64,000 bases of DNA from Dyadobacter koreensis (GTDB taxonomy: Bacteria > Bacteroidota > Bacteroidia > Cytophagales > Spirosomataceae): positions 186,001 through 250,000 of the forward strand of contig NZ_FNXY01000006.1 in the NCBI RefSeq assembly GCF_900108855.1. The letters are read 5' to 3'. The translations under genes were made by a program, and so were the position numbers. Numbering within the stretch: position 1 is the first letter of the stretch; each line of letters opens with the position of its first letter. Shown piece by piece: positions 33,369 through 42,499 of this stretch. The notes under the pieces were generated by a model. That model was not told the origin of the DNA, ran no database searches, and saw only the letters and a program-made list of their open reading frames with translations.

Positions 33369-35720
33369 ATGAAAATCATGTATAGAACATCTGGCCTGAT
33401 CTTTGTTTTTTTGGTTATGCTTACCGTTGCAAGAGGGCAGGACCTGCTGAAATTTGTAAATCCGGAAATCGGAACGGCGCATAGCCGCTGGTTTTTTTAT
33501 ACCCCGGCCGCTGTCCCTTACGGACTTGCAAAACTTGCACCATCAACCAATGGCCATTATGGCAATCCGTCAGGCTGGGAAGCGGTAGGATATGATACCA
33601 GGCATAATTCAATAGAAGGTTTTGTAAATTTTCATGAATGGCAGATCGGAGGTGTAAGTTTTATGCCGACAACCGGTAAAATCAAAGTTCAACCGGGTGA
33701 TCTTGACGTAAGTTCCAATGGATACCGATCTGGATTTGACCGTAATAACCAAGTATCCGAACCTGGTTATTACAAAGTATTACTCGATGACTATGGTATA
33801 ACGGCGGAACTCACTGCTACTAAACGCGTTGGTTTTCACCGCTATACTTTCCCGGAAAATACCCAGTCACATATCATTTTGGATATCGGAAATAAACAAG
33901 GGGAGAGCGGTGAAGTTATTGATGCAAGTATTGAAATGATTGATGAAAGACGATTTGAAGGCTACGTGGTAACGTATCCAAAATATGTTCAATTGTACGA
34001 CCCGCAGGGGAAAATAACGATGTATTTTTCGGGTGAGCTGAGTAAAAAGCCGGATTACGTTGGCGCATTTAAAGGCTCTGAATTAAAAGAAAATATGTCG
34101 TCTGTCAAGGGAAAAGGGGCTGGTTTGGTTTTGAATTATTCAACAGAGAAGGGCGAACAGATCGAAATAAAAGTTGGTTTATCCTATACTTCCATCGAAA
34201 ATGCCAAAGAAAACCTGATAGCCGAAGCGGCGGACCTCTCCTTTGAAAAAGCTAAAAATAATGCGCAGGATATATGGAGGGGAGAGCTTGGGAAAATTGT
34301 TATCAATGACAGCAACGAACAAAATAAAATCAAGTTTTACACGGGATTATTTCATGCGCTGCTGGGCAGGGGTATAGCAAGTGACGTTAATGGCGCTTAT
34401 CCCAAACATGCAGGAACGTCCGGCAAACTGATCGCTAATGGAAAATATAAACGCCCGGAATTTATGAATACAGACGCAATCTGGGGTGCATTTTGGAATA
34501 TCACGCAGCTTTGGTCATTGGCATATCCGGAATGGTACGGCAATTATGTAAACACGCAGCTTCAATTATATAAGGATAAAGGCTGGCTGGGAGATGGGAT
34601 CGCGAACAGTGAGTATGTGTCGGGCGTCGGAACCAATTTCGTAGGCCTCGCCATAGTTGGGGCATATAATTCCGGGATTAGAAATTATGACGTTAACCTG
34701 GCCTATCAGGCGGTAAAGTCTAATGAACTTAACTGGAAGAACAGAAAAGAAGGTTCTGGAAAAATGGATACAAAAGTTTTTACAGAGCGTGGTTTTGTTC
34801 CCTTTATTGAGGGAGAAAAAACAGATTCAACAGGCTCCCAATTTTCAGCTTCCCATACATTGGAGTACAGTTTCAGCGCATTTGCAGCTGCTCAAATGGC
34901 AAAAAAATTAGGCAAAAAGGGAGATTTCGAAAAACTGATAAAGTATTCTGATGGATGGAAATTAATTTTTAATCCGAAAAATAAGCTAATGCATCCGAAA
35001 GGTATTGATGGCATGTTTATCGACAAATTTGATCCGTATCAGCCTTGGCGAGGTTTTCAGGAGGGGAATGCGGTTCAATATACATTTTATGTTCCTCACA
35101 ATCCAGCTGGCCTGATTGATGCAATTGGGAAAGAAACCTTTAACAACCGGCTGGACAGTATCTTCACCGCCTCTGAAAAGGCAGGGTTTGGCGGTGGAAA
35201 GGTGATAGATGCGTTCGCGGGCATCAAGTCAATTTATAATCATGGAAATCAACCGTGTCTGCACATAAGCTGGTTATTTAATTTTTCGGGAAGACCTTGG
35301 CTTACTCAGAAATGGACCCGCTCGATTTGTAATGAATTTTATGGCACAGAGCCGATTCATGGATACGGATATGGCCAGGACGAAGATCAGGGACAGTTGG
35401 GTTCCTGGTATGTACTTGCGTCGCTTGGTTTGTTTGATGTAAAAGGATTGACAGATGCAAGACCTATTATTAAATTTGGCAGCCCGTTATTTTCAGAATC
35501 ATTAATTCGCCTGGGAAATAATAAACAATTGAAGATCGAAGCTGTAAATAATTCAAAAGAGAACATTTATGTTCAGTCTGCTGAATTCAACGGAAAAAAA
35601 CTGGATAATTGCTGGCTTTACCGCGACCAACTTATGAAAGGAGGAACGTTGCATTTTGAAATGGGAAGCCAGCCAAATAAATCGTGGGGTGTTCAAGTTC
35701 CACCTCCATCTGCACAGTAA
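33369..35720 (+). CDS. GH92 family glycosidase (alpha-mannosidase type), secreted
   Basis: A 783-residue protein with a signal peptide (TSGLIFVFLVMLTVARG-Q). The N-terminal beta-sandwich (FVNPEIGTAHSRWFFYTPAAVPYG) and the catalytic alpha/alpha barrel follow GH92 order: FYTGLFHALL, TDAIWGAFWN (usually tDtWda.r), FQEGNAVQYTFYVPHNPAGL, HISWLFNFSGRPWLTQKW and QDEDQGQLGSWYVLASLGLF. The last is usually GNDD.GQmSaWYv, so the catalytic-loop sequence is variant. GH92 enzymes are calcium-dependent exo-alpha-mannosidases in the periplasm or at the surface. No SusC/SusD or other glycosidase is adjacent. Confidence 0.88.
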   Translation: MKIMYRTSGLIFVFLVMLTVARGQDLLKFVNPEIGTAHSRWFFYTPAAVPYGLAKLAPSTNGHYGNPSGWEAVGYDTRHNSIEGFVNFHEWQIGGVSFMPTTGKIKVQPGDLDVSSNGYRSGFDRNNQVSEPGYYKVLLDDYGITAELTATKRVGFHRYTFPENTQSHIILDIGNKQGESGEVIDASIEMIDERRFEGYVVTYPKYVQLYDPQGKITMYFSGELSKKPDYVGAFKGSELKENMSSVKGKGAGLVLNYSTEKGEQIEIKVGLSYTSIENAKENLIAEAADLSFEKAKNNAQDIWRGELGKIVINDSNEQNKIKFYTGLFHALLGRGIASDVNGAYPKHAGTSGKLIANGKYKRPEFMNTDAIWGAFWNITQLWSLAYPEWYGNYVNTQLQLYKDKGWLGDGIANSEYVSGVGTNFVGLAIVGAYNSGIRNYDVNLAYQAVKSNELNWKNRKEGSGKMDTKVFTERGFVPFIEGEKTDSTGSQFSASHTLEYSFSAFAAAQMAKKLGKKGDFEKLIKYSDGWKLIFNPKNKLMHPKGIDGMFIDKFDPYQPWRGFQEGNAVQYTFYVPHNPAGLIDAIGKETFNNRLDSIFTASEKAGFGGGKVIDAFAGIKSIYNHGNQPCLHISWLFNFSGRPWLTQKWTRSICNEFYGTEPIHGYGYGQDEDQGQLGSWYVLASLGLFDVKGLTDARPIIKFGSPLFSESLIRLGNNKQLKIEAVNNSKENIYVQSAEFNGKKLDNCWLYRDQLMKGGTLHFEMGSQPNKSWGVQVPPPSAQ

Positions 35721-35742
35721 ATTTTAAGGTATAGATCAATTC

Positions 35743-35786
35743 AAGGCCGAAGACGTGATATTCCAAAATATCACGTCTTCGGCCTT
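35743..35786 (+). terminator. Terminator of the GH92 gene
   Basis: Two perfect 20-nt arms (35743-35762, 35767-35786) with a 4-nt loop, followed by a T-rich run, 22 bases after the stop codon. Confidence 0.9.
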
Positions 35787-36045
35787 TGTCTTTTTTATTT
35801 CGAAATAATCTCGAATAATTGTTGAAATACAGATAAAAAATAACACTGGAAAATATTGTAATTTATTAATTATCAGGCATTTGATTGTTGGTTTCAAATT
35901 TGTAATTCTCCCGCTTTATCCTAACAATAACGATATGGCAAAAAATGAAATTTTACTCCGGATTTTCTCTTCGCGCAATCCTCCATAAACAAGTACGAAC
36001 ACCTGTCAGGCTAAATCGATTATCAACTCACCTTCACTTACTCGT
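35787..36045. other. Intergenic region upstream of the secreted unknown gene
   Basis: AT-rich, with no supported gene. It is expected to hold the promoter of the 36046 gene, but no full TAnnTTTG box was found. Confidence 0.35.
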
Positions 36046-36813
36046 ATGAAAACAAAATTTCTAACACTGACTGCCTATTTTTTTGCTGGCTTGACTGCCT
36101 CTTTTTCGCAGGCTCCCGGGGCAAGTTATAACACAAGCGATTTCAAACTGCAAGCGGCAAAAGTTTACTATGAAATGAAATATGATGCATTGGTTTTTGA
36201 AATCAGTGTAGAAGGCCAGGCCGGCAGGACAACACCAAAGCCTGTTGGAAGTATGCATGGTGCGCCGGTACTTGCCTATGTTTTTCCTACCACATTAAAA
36301 TCAAACGATATTGGGTTTTCAGCTACTGAAGGCATCGTTGCCATGGCTTTGACCTCTCATCCTGATATGGACGACACGCCACTTTGGGATGAAAATATTG
36401 ATGGGAAATATGATAACGATGGAATAATCTGGCACGCGCACTGGGTTGTGCTTACAAAAGATGAACGAGTTCCTGGCGGACTCAGCGTCAAGGAATTCAA
36501 AGACGGAGACAAGTCAGTAACGCTGCCCAAAACAGCACCGGGTATGCCGATTTTTTTCGATTCTCCTGGTTTTAATGTCATCAAATCAGGCAAAGAAATT
36601 CGGGTGCTCGTTCCATCATTCAGGATGAAGAATCAGAGAAATTTCAAGTTCGATGCGGTAAGCTGCTATATGGAAATGAGCCACGGTGAAAATCATGATG
36701 CTTCCAAAAAGCCAATTTTAGGTGTTTACAATATTTATGGAGTGCTTTCGGGTAATTTATCACTTCCATATGCTGTTACACAAAAACTAGCAGAATCACA
36801 GCAAGTTCATTAG
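36046..36813 (+). CDS. Secreted protein of unknown function
   Basis: Not assigned to a family. The 255-residue protein begins with a signal peptide (MKTKFLTLTAYFFAGLTASFS-Q) and is otherwise soluble. It is rich in beta-strand patterns (DALVFEISVEGQ, GAPVLAYVFPTTL) with a distinctive DENIDGKYDNDGIIWHAHWVVL segment. There, an Asp/Asn-rich loop that could bind calcium precedes a HxHW pair that could bind a metal. A second His-rich stretch (MEMSHGENHD) lies near the C-terminus. Location periplasmic or extracellular by inference. Neighbours are a GH92 enzyme and a VOC protein, which do not explain it. Confidence 0.75.
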   Translation: MKTKFLTLTAYFFAGLTASFSQAPGASYNTSDFKLQAAKVYYEMKYDALVFEISVEGQAGRTTPKPVGSMHGAPVLAYVFPTTLKSNDIGFSATEGIVAMALTSHPDMDDTPLWDENIDGKYDNDGIIWHAHWVVLTKDERVPGGLSVKEFKDGDKSVTLPKTAPGMPIFFDSPGFNVIKSGKEIRVLVPSFRMKNQRNFKFDAVSCYMEMSHGENHDASKKPILGVYNIYGVLSGNLSLPYAVTQKLAESQQVH

Positions 36814-36967
36814 GAAACAACTTACGTTTCTCAACGGATTTTTTAGAGGTTTTACGTTAGAAAAACATGTCGCAAATGCCCCTTGATAATGTCAGTTTCA
36901 CACAGGTTGCTACTCATTCGCCTCTTTTATTTTTGACTTTTCAAACAATTATTAAACGACATGTATC

Positions 36968-37465
36968 ATGGAAAATAGAATTGTTTCGCAAAAGATCACA
37001 CCCAACCTATGGTTTGATAACAACGCAGAAGAAGCGGTGAGATTTTATGTTTCCGTTTTTGGAAATTCACAAATCGGTAGAATTACAAGGTATGGAAACC
37101 AAGGGCAGGAAATCCATAAAATGCCGGAAGGGACCGTTATGACCATTCAGTTTAACATTGAAGGGCAGGAATTTGTTGCATTAAATGGTGGTCCCATTTT
37201 TCAATTTAGCGAATCGGTTTCATTCATAATCAACTGCGAAACGCAGGATGAAGTTGATTATTTTTGGGAAAAACTCTCTGAGGGAGGTGATGTCAGAGCG
37301 CAGGAATGCGGTTGGCTGAAAGATAAATTTGGCCTGTCATGGCAGGTTGTTCCAACCATTTTAACCGAACTTATGCTGGATAACGATCAGGCGAAGGCTA
37401 ATCGAGTAATGGCTGCTATGTTAAAAATGAAAAAGCTCGATATTCAGACATTGAAAGATGCATAA
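36968..37465 (+). CDS. VOC family protein (3-demethylubiquinone methyltransferase-like / PhnB-like)
   Basis: A 165-residue protein with the PhnB-like VOC pattern: ITPNLWFDNNAEEAVRFYVSVFGNSQIGRI, then GTVMTIQFNIEGQEFVALNGGP, FIINCETQDEVDYFWEKLSEGG and the close CGWLKDKFGLSWQVVPTIL. The name in databases is misleading, because no methyltransferase domain exists. Such proteins are probably cytoplasmic dimers of unknown substrate. It lies 154 bases after the secreted unknown gene on the same strand and may be a separate unit. Confidence 0.92.
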   Translation: MENRIVSQKITPNLWFDNNAEEAVRFYVSVFGNSQIGRITRYGNQGQEIHKMPEGTVMTIQFNIEGQEFVALNGGPIFQFSESVSFIINCETQDEVDYFWEKLSEGGDVRAQECGWLKDKFGLSWQVVPTILTELMLDNDQAKANRVMAAMLKMKKLDIQTLKDA

Positions 37466-37617
37466 CGAGGTTAGTTCATCTACCGACTTGATTTCAGGAC
37501 GATTCTCTGATTTAGAATTGTCCTGAAATACTCGTAATCACGTGCTTATGCAATCCGTTATTTCAGATCTATCCGCAGGATAAAAATGCGTTGGAAAAAA
37601 CGTTTCGAGGTCTTTGC

Positions 37618-38433
37618 TCATCCATTGCCGTAACTTTCGATATAACGCTGCATTGAAGATGCAAAAATTTCCTTCGCATTTCCGACCAGGTTCTGACCTT
37701 CAAAAGCACCATACATAGTGTCAAATTCCAGATTTTTTGTTTTATCAAAAAACGACAGAAATTCTGATTTTGAAAGTAAGATATGGTTGGGAAAACTATA
37801 CATCACAGAAACATAACGTTTGCTTTTAGAGATGTATAATGTGTCTCCGCTCAGAATTACGCCTTTGTCCGAAAAACCAGGTATTTTCAAAATGCAGCTT
37901 CCCGGAAAGTGCCCGCCGGTATTGATTATTTCGGAATCCGCGACAGACATAGAATAACCTTTCCAAAATTTTAAATAATCACTTTTGTACATTACCCAGT
38001 TTTTGTCGTTTTCGTGAATGTAAATTGGACAATTAAAATTTTCTGCCCAGACATTCATGTTGCTGTAATAATGAGGATGCGAGAAAGCGATTGCTTTCAG
38101 GCCACCTTTTGATTTAATAAATGCAGTCGTAGCTTCATCGAGAAGTGGAATACAGTCCCACAAAATATTTCCCGAAGGTGAAAGAACCAGAAAAGCACGT
38201 TGTGTAATCGCGAAATCAGGAATTATTTTCAGGGTATATAAGTTCTCCCGGACTCTGGTTGTTTTAGTACAGTACTGCGCTGACAGACTTTCCAGCTCAA
38301 TCCATACCTGTCCCAACTCGGTAATATACTGCCGGTCGTCGTTACAGATCGTACAAAGTTCAGGAAGTTTTTGATCGGCGGGATATTGTGTTCCGCAGGT
38401 TTTACAAACAGGCTTGATAGGGAAGTCCATCAT
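37618..38433 (-). CDS. MBL-fold protein with N-terminal zinc ribbon
   Basis: A protein of about 271 residues. The N-terminus has a rubredoxin-like ribbon, CKTCGTQYP and CTICNDDRQY (two CxxC pairs). A metallo-beta-lactamase fold follows, but the first metal motif reads SHPHYYSN rather than HxHxDH, so the Asp and third His are missing. Retained are GGHFPGSC and LSGDTLYIS (Asp). Metal binding may be single-site or lost. The frame continues to 38505 through a TTG codon, but the double ATG at 38433 directly before the ribbon is preferred. It is divergent from the TetR gene. Confidence 0.8.
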   Translation of the reverse strand: MMDFPIKPVCKTCGTQYPADQKLPELCTICNDDRQYITELGQVWIELESLSAQYCTKTTRVRENLYTLKIIPDFAITQRAFLVLSPSGNILWDCIPLLDEATTAFIKSKGGLKAIAFSHPHYYSNMNVWAENFNCPIYIHENDKNWVMYKSDYLKFWKGYSMSVADSEIINTGGHFPGSCILKIPGFSDKGVILSGDTLYISKSKRYVSVMYSFPNHILLSKSEFLSFFDKTKNLEFDTMYGAFEGQNLVGNAKEIFASSMQRYIESYGNG

Positions 38434-38602
38434 TTTTAAAGTTTTTAAACCGGACATTTTCTTCGATATATCCTGAAATAAATACAGTTTAAAGATGGAA
38501 AACAAATCCTGTTACTGATTGTTTTTAATATGCCAAATCACCTTCATCCTTCTCTGCAAAAGTTCTAAATAACTGATTAATACCACAAGAGCATTGACTT
38601 AT

Positions 38603-38614
38603 ACCGTTAACGGT
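38603..38614. promoter_or_regulatory. 12-bp perfect palindrome ACCGTTAACGGT
   Basis: Self-complementary sequence between the divergent MBL and TetR genes, just upstream of the TetR -7 box. Possible second regulator site. Confidence 0.35.
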
Positions 38615-38628
38615 TTTCCCCGCCAGAC

Positions 38629-38667
38629 TACCTTTGTCATATTAGAAAAAACAGACCGTTCTGTTTT
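38629..38667 (+). promoter_or_regulatory. TetR promoter and operator
   Basis: The -7 box TACCTTTG is at 38629-38636. AAAACAGA-CCGT-TCTGTTTT (38648-38667) is a perfect 8-4-8 inverted repeat overlapping the expected transcription start and ending 9 bases before the TetR ATG. The position and form fit an autoregulatory TetR operator. Confidence 0.55.
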
Positions 38668-38676
38668 CCGAAGAAT

Positions 38677-39255
38677 ATGAAACAAAGGATTATCAAGCCA
38701 CGAGAACGTGTTTTAGAAACGGTTTCAAAACTGTTTTACCAGCAAGGATATAATGCTACGGGAATCAACCAGATTGTTGAGGAATCGGGCGTTGTAAAAT
38801 CGAGTGTTTACCAGATTTTCGGTTCGAAAGAAGAAATTGCCATTGCTTATCTAAACGAACGACATGATTTTTGGTTTCAGGGCTTAAACACATTTATTTC
38901 TTCGTCGCAAGGGATCATGTCCAGGCTAATGGCTGCTTTTGATTATATCTGTTTTATGAATAACAAAGAAGATTTTCAGGGTTGCGCATTCTTGAATTTT
39001 CTTTCCGAAATACCGCAAGAAAACGTAGCGATCCGCCAGGTTATAATCCGGCATAAAACAGATCTTCGCTATTTTTTTCATACGCTGCTGCTCGATACCG
39101 GAATCGATCCCAACTATATCTACATTCTTTTTGAAGGTGCTATACTGGAAAGTAAACTTTTCCGGGAACAATGGCCCGTTGATACTGCTAAATCAATTAT
39201 TCAATCAATTTACATCAAACAAAATGGAGCAAAAATTTCCTTTACCGCCGTTTAA
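38677..39255 (+). CDS. TetR/AcrR family transcriptional regulator
   Basis: A 192-residue repressor. The N-terminal helix-turn-helix is standard: ERVLETVSKLFYQQGYNATGINQIVEESGVVKSSVYQIFGSKEEIAIAYL (residues about 8-57). The C-terminal ligand domain has GCAFLNFLSEI, the pattern of the YxaF/LmrA group. It probably represses itself and the overlapping NTF2-like gene; an 8-4-8 palindrome lies just before its start. Its last 32 bases overlap the start of the next gene, so the two are translationally coupled. Confidence 0.94.
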   Translation: MKQRIIKPRERVLETVSKLFYQQGYNATGINQIVEESGVVKSSVYQIFGSKEEIAIAYLNERHDFWFQGLNTFISSSQGIMSRLMAAFDYICFMNNKEDFQGCAFLNFLSEIPQENVAIRQVIIRHKTDLRYFFHTLLLDTGIDPNYIYILFEGAILESKLFREQWPVDTAKSIIQSIYIKQNGAKISFTAV

Positions 39256-39634
39256 TTTTGAAACCGCAAACCTGAAAGTCCAGCTTGCGGAAGATGCATG
39301 GAACAGCCAGGATCCAGTGCGGGTTTCACTGGCGTATACCGTAGATACGGAATGGCGCAATCGTTCCGAGTTTATAAACGGGCGTGAAAATGTCGTACAA
39401 TTCTTATCCGGAAAGTGGCAGCGAGAACTGGATTATAAATTGAAAAAAGAACTTTGGGCTTTCACCGGCAACCGGATTGCAGTGCGGTTCGAGTATGAAT
39501 ACCACGACGCAAGCGGACAATGGTTTCGTGCATATGGTAACGAAAACTGGGAATTTGATGAAAATGGGCTAATGAAAAAACGATACGCCAGTATCAATGA
39601 CCTTGCCATTCAGGAATCGGAGCGCCGGTTATAA
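39224..39634 (+). CDS. NTF2-like protein (DUF1348 family)
   Basis: A 136-residue protein closely matching the DUF1348/NTF2-like pattern: FPLPPFNFETANLKVQLAEDAWNSQDPVRVSLAYT, TEWRNRSEFINGRENVVQFLSGKWQRELDY, then IAVRFEYEYHDASGQWFRAYGNENWEFDENGLM. The fold is a small cytoplasmic cone that may bind or isomerise a small molecule; the substrate is unknown. The start is ATG 39224 (MEQKFPLPPF), 32 bases inside the TetR gene. The frame stays open upstream inside the TetR gene, but that part is not family sequence. Likely the regulated target of the TetR protein. Confidence 0.9.
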   Translation: MEQKFPLPPFNFETANLKVQLAEDAWNSQDPVRVSLAYTVDTEWRNRSEFINGRENVVQFLSGKWQRELDYKLKKELWAFTGNRIAVRFEYEYHDASGQWFRAYGNENWEFDENGLMKKRYASINDLAIQESERRL

Positions 39635-40114
39635 TAAGTGCACGGATGAGTGGGAAAGGCTGAGTTGTGAAAAACATTCAAAATTTCACTATGCCAGTCA
39701 GATAGGGACGGCCGGGCCGAAAATCATGAGACTAAAGCTTCGCTACAAAACATGACTGGCCCGAAAATCCTTACCGGACGTTTGAGGTTGAGATATTTAT
39801 CAGGAAACCCAGATACGGTTAAGGGCAAGGGAAAACCGGCGGAAGAATGTTCAGATTTTTTAAAAAGAGCATTATGCTGCAAGGTTCGGAGTAAGTAGAG
39901 TTAAGTTTGATTTTGAGTGGGTTATCATCTTAGAGTCAAATTATTAAACGTATTTATAAGTAATGAAAATAAATTGAATGACTTTCAAAAAAACAGCATA
40001 GCACAGGATAGTTGACGCGCACATGTTTGTTTATATTGCCCAAAAATTGTACATTTATTTAGTCGATTATTTATATTGTATAAAAATTGGATGTAGTTCA
40101 CGGGTGATTTTAAT
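39635..40114. other. 480-base intergenic region with small inverted repeat
   Basis: No gene is supported. GCCAGTCA (39693-39700) and TGACTGGC (39753-39760) form an inverted repeat 52 bases apart, each near a similar GGCC(C)GAAAATC segment, suggesting a small structured or mobile remnant. The last 150 bases are AT-rich and should contain the promoter of the cytochrome operon. Confidence 0.35.
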
Positions 40115-42430
40115 ATGCGGAAAACTTCGTTTTTTTTATTCATTGCGGTGTGCCTTGTTATAGCATTTCAGTGCTGCACCAGCAATTCTTCAAATCAACC
40201 TAAAGAGGAAAAAGTACCGGAGCGGATAAGTTACAATTTTGATATCCGCCCGATCCTTTCCGATAAATGTCTTGCCTGTCACGGCCCCGACGCCAATAAA
40301 AGGGAAGCTGGACTAAGGCTTGATCTGGCTGAAAATGCTTTTCAGGCCTTAAAGGAAAATCCCAAAGCACACGCGCTTGTGGCTGGAAAACCAGAATTAT
40401 CGGCGGCTTATCTCCGGATCACATCCAAAGATACAGCTCTTTTAATGCCTCCTCCGTCTTCAAATCTGAAACTTTCCCAACATGAAATCAATCTGATCGA
40501 AAAGTGGATCAAGCAGGGAGCAAAATATGAAAAACACTGGGCTTTTGTAGCCCCGAAAAAGCCGGCAGTACCAGAAGTAAAAATGACGGACTGGCCAAAA
40601 AATGAAATTGACAATTTCATTTTACAAAAACAGGAAGAGCAAGGTTTGAAACCAAATCAAGAAGCGGATAAAGAACGTTTATTGAAAAGATTGAGTCTTG
40701 ATCTGAACGGATTGCCGCCAGGGCTGCAGATGATGGATGAATTTCTCGCCGATACAAGCCCGGCAGCTTATGAGAAAATGGTAGATAAACTGCTGAGAAA
40801 CGCGGCTTATGGAGAAAAAATGGCGCTTCACTGGCTTGATCTGGCACGTTATGCAGATTCGCATGGGTATCAGGATGACGGCTACCGGACACAGTGGCCG
40901 TGGCGTGACTGGGTTATCCATGCTTTTAATAACAACATGCATTACAATGATTTTGTGACCTGGCAAATGGCCGGTGATCTTATGCCGAAAGCTACGAAGG
41001 AACAATTGCTGGCAACTGGTTTTAACAGAAATCATAAAATCACGGAAGAGGGCGGCATTATTCCGGAAGAATACCGGATCATGTACGTTACCGACAGAAA
41101 CGATCTTTTTGGCAAAGGGCTGTTGGGTGTAACGCTGGAATGTGCACATTGTCATGACCACAAATACGATCCGTTTTCGCAAAAAGAGTATTACCAGATG
41201 TTCGCATTTTTTAATAATGTCAAAGAAGTTGGTATTGAATCTGTGATCGGTGGGCCGGAGACTTACGCGAAAAAACCGTTAATGGAGATCAGTAATGAGG
41301 ACGTAAAGAATATTTTAACTTTTGTCAACAAACAGGATACCAACAGATTGATCGTGTCGGTGATGGGCGATCTGGACACTACCAGAAAAACTTATGTATT
41401 AAAACGCGGCGTATACGACGCGCCGGGAGAAGAAGTGCAGCCTGGAACGCCAAGTTCTATTTTACCTTTCAGCAATAAGTATCCAAAGAACCGTCTGGGG
41501 TTGTCGCAGTGGCTGTTTGATAAAAAAAATCCGTTAACTGCCAGAGTTTACGTCAACATATTATGGCAGGAATTCTTTGGAAAAGGTATTGTAAAAACTT
41601 CAGGTGATTTTGGTATGCAGGGCGAGCTTCCGTCACATCCTGCCTTGCTCGACTGGCTTGCTTCTGACTTTATGGAGCATAATTGGGATATTAAACGTCT
41701 TGTCAAACAGATGGTTACGTCCGCGACATACCGTCAGTCAGCTGTTGTTACCAAAGATAAACTGGCGGCAGACCCGGATAATATTTTGCTTGCACGAGGA
41801 CCCAGATACCGTATTCATGCAGAATTCATCAAAGATCTCGTCCTTTCTAGCAGCGGTTTACTGAACAAAACGATTGGCGGCCCAAGTGTTAAACCCTACC
41901 AGCCTGCGGGTTTATGGGAAGGTGCTACGTCTGGTCGTGGGCTACTTTCGGTTTATAATCAGGATCATGGCGGAAGTCTGTACCGGAGAGGAATGTACAC
42001 TTTAATAAAACGCACTGTTCCGCCTCCGACGATGGGGATTTTTGATGCTAGTAACCGCGATTTATGCGAAGTGAAAAGATTGAAAACTAACACACCTTTG
42101 CAGGCCCTGGTGATGATGAACGATCCCGCGGTCCTGGAAGCTTCGCGGGTTTTGGCAGCCAAATTATTACAGGAAAAAACAGAGTCAGAAGCTAAAATTG
42201 TCAAGGCATTCAGACTGATCGTTTGCCGGACGCCAAGCGAAAAGGAAGTAGGTGTTCTAACGGCCTATTATAACAAAGAACTGAAAACGATCAAACCTGA
42301 AGCTGCAAAAAAAATGGTGGCAATAGGGGAGTATCCAATTACAAAAAATATTGATATCAAAACGCTGGCTGCGCTTATGCGTGTAGTCTCTACGATCTAT
42401 AATCTGGAAGAAACGATTACGAAAACTTGA
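40115..42430 (+). CDS. PSCyt1-DUF1549-DUF1553 cytochrome-type lipoprotein
   Basis: A 771-residue protein with a lipoprotein signal (FLFIAVCLVIAFQC-C). A planctomycete-type cytochrome C domain comes first, with heme motif CLACH (residues about 52-56). The DUF1549 domain follows (DNFILQKQEEQGL, DLNGLPP, WLDLARYADSHGYQDDG, ECAHCHDHKYDPFSQKEYYQ, where CAHCH could be a second heme site), then DUF1553 (NRLGLSQWLFDKKNPLTARVYVN, GDFGMQGELPSHPALLDWLA, RRGMYTLIKRTVPPPTMGIFDASNRD). The conserved TYVLKRGVYDAPGEEVQPG link is present. Exported and membrane-anchored; the reaction is unknown. First gene of a three-gene operon. Confidence 0.92.
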   Translation: MRKTSFFLFIAVCLVIAFQCCTSNSSNQPKEEKVPERISYNFDIRPILSDKCLACHGPDANKREAGLRLDLAENAFQALKENPKAHALVAGKPELSAAYLRITSKDTALLMPPPSSNLKLSQHEINLIEKWIKQGAKYEKHWAFVAPKKPAVPEVKMTDWPKNEIDNFILQKQEEQGLKPNQEADKERLLKRLSLDLNGLPPGLQMMDEFLADTSPAAYEKMVDKLLRNAAYGEKMALHWLDLARYADSHGYQDDGYRTQWPWRDWVIHAFNNNMHYNDFVTWQMAGDLMPKATKEQLLATGFNRNHKITEEGGIIPEEYRIMYVTDRNDLFGKGLLGVTLECAHCHDHKYDPFSQKEYYQMFAFFNNVKEVGIESVIGGPETYAKKPLMEISNEDVKNILTFVNKQDTNRLIVSVMGDLDTTRKTYVLKRGVYDAPGEEVQPGTPSSILPFSNKYPKNRLGLSQWLFDKKNPLTARVYVNILWQEFFGKGIVKTSGDFGMQGELPSHPALLDWLASDFMEHNWDIKRLVKQMVTSATYRQSAVVTKDKLAADPDNILLARGPRYRIHAEFIKDLVLSSSGLLNKTIGGPSVKPYQPAGLWEGATSGRGLLSVYNQDHGGSLYRRGMYTLIKRTVPPPTMGIFDASNRDLCEVKRLKTNTPLQALVMMNDPAVLEASRVLAAKLLQEKTESEAKIVKAFRLIVCRTPSEKEVGVLTAYYNKELKTIKPEAAKKMVAIGEYPITKNIDIKTLAALMRVVSTIYNLEETITKT

Positions 42431-42499
42431 TTAAGGGATAATTGAGGAACATAGGTATCGTAAGTTTTGAAATAAGCAGGCGCTAAAAAGTTTTTAATT

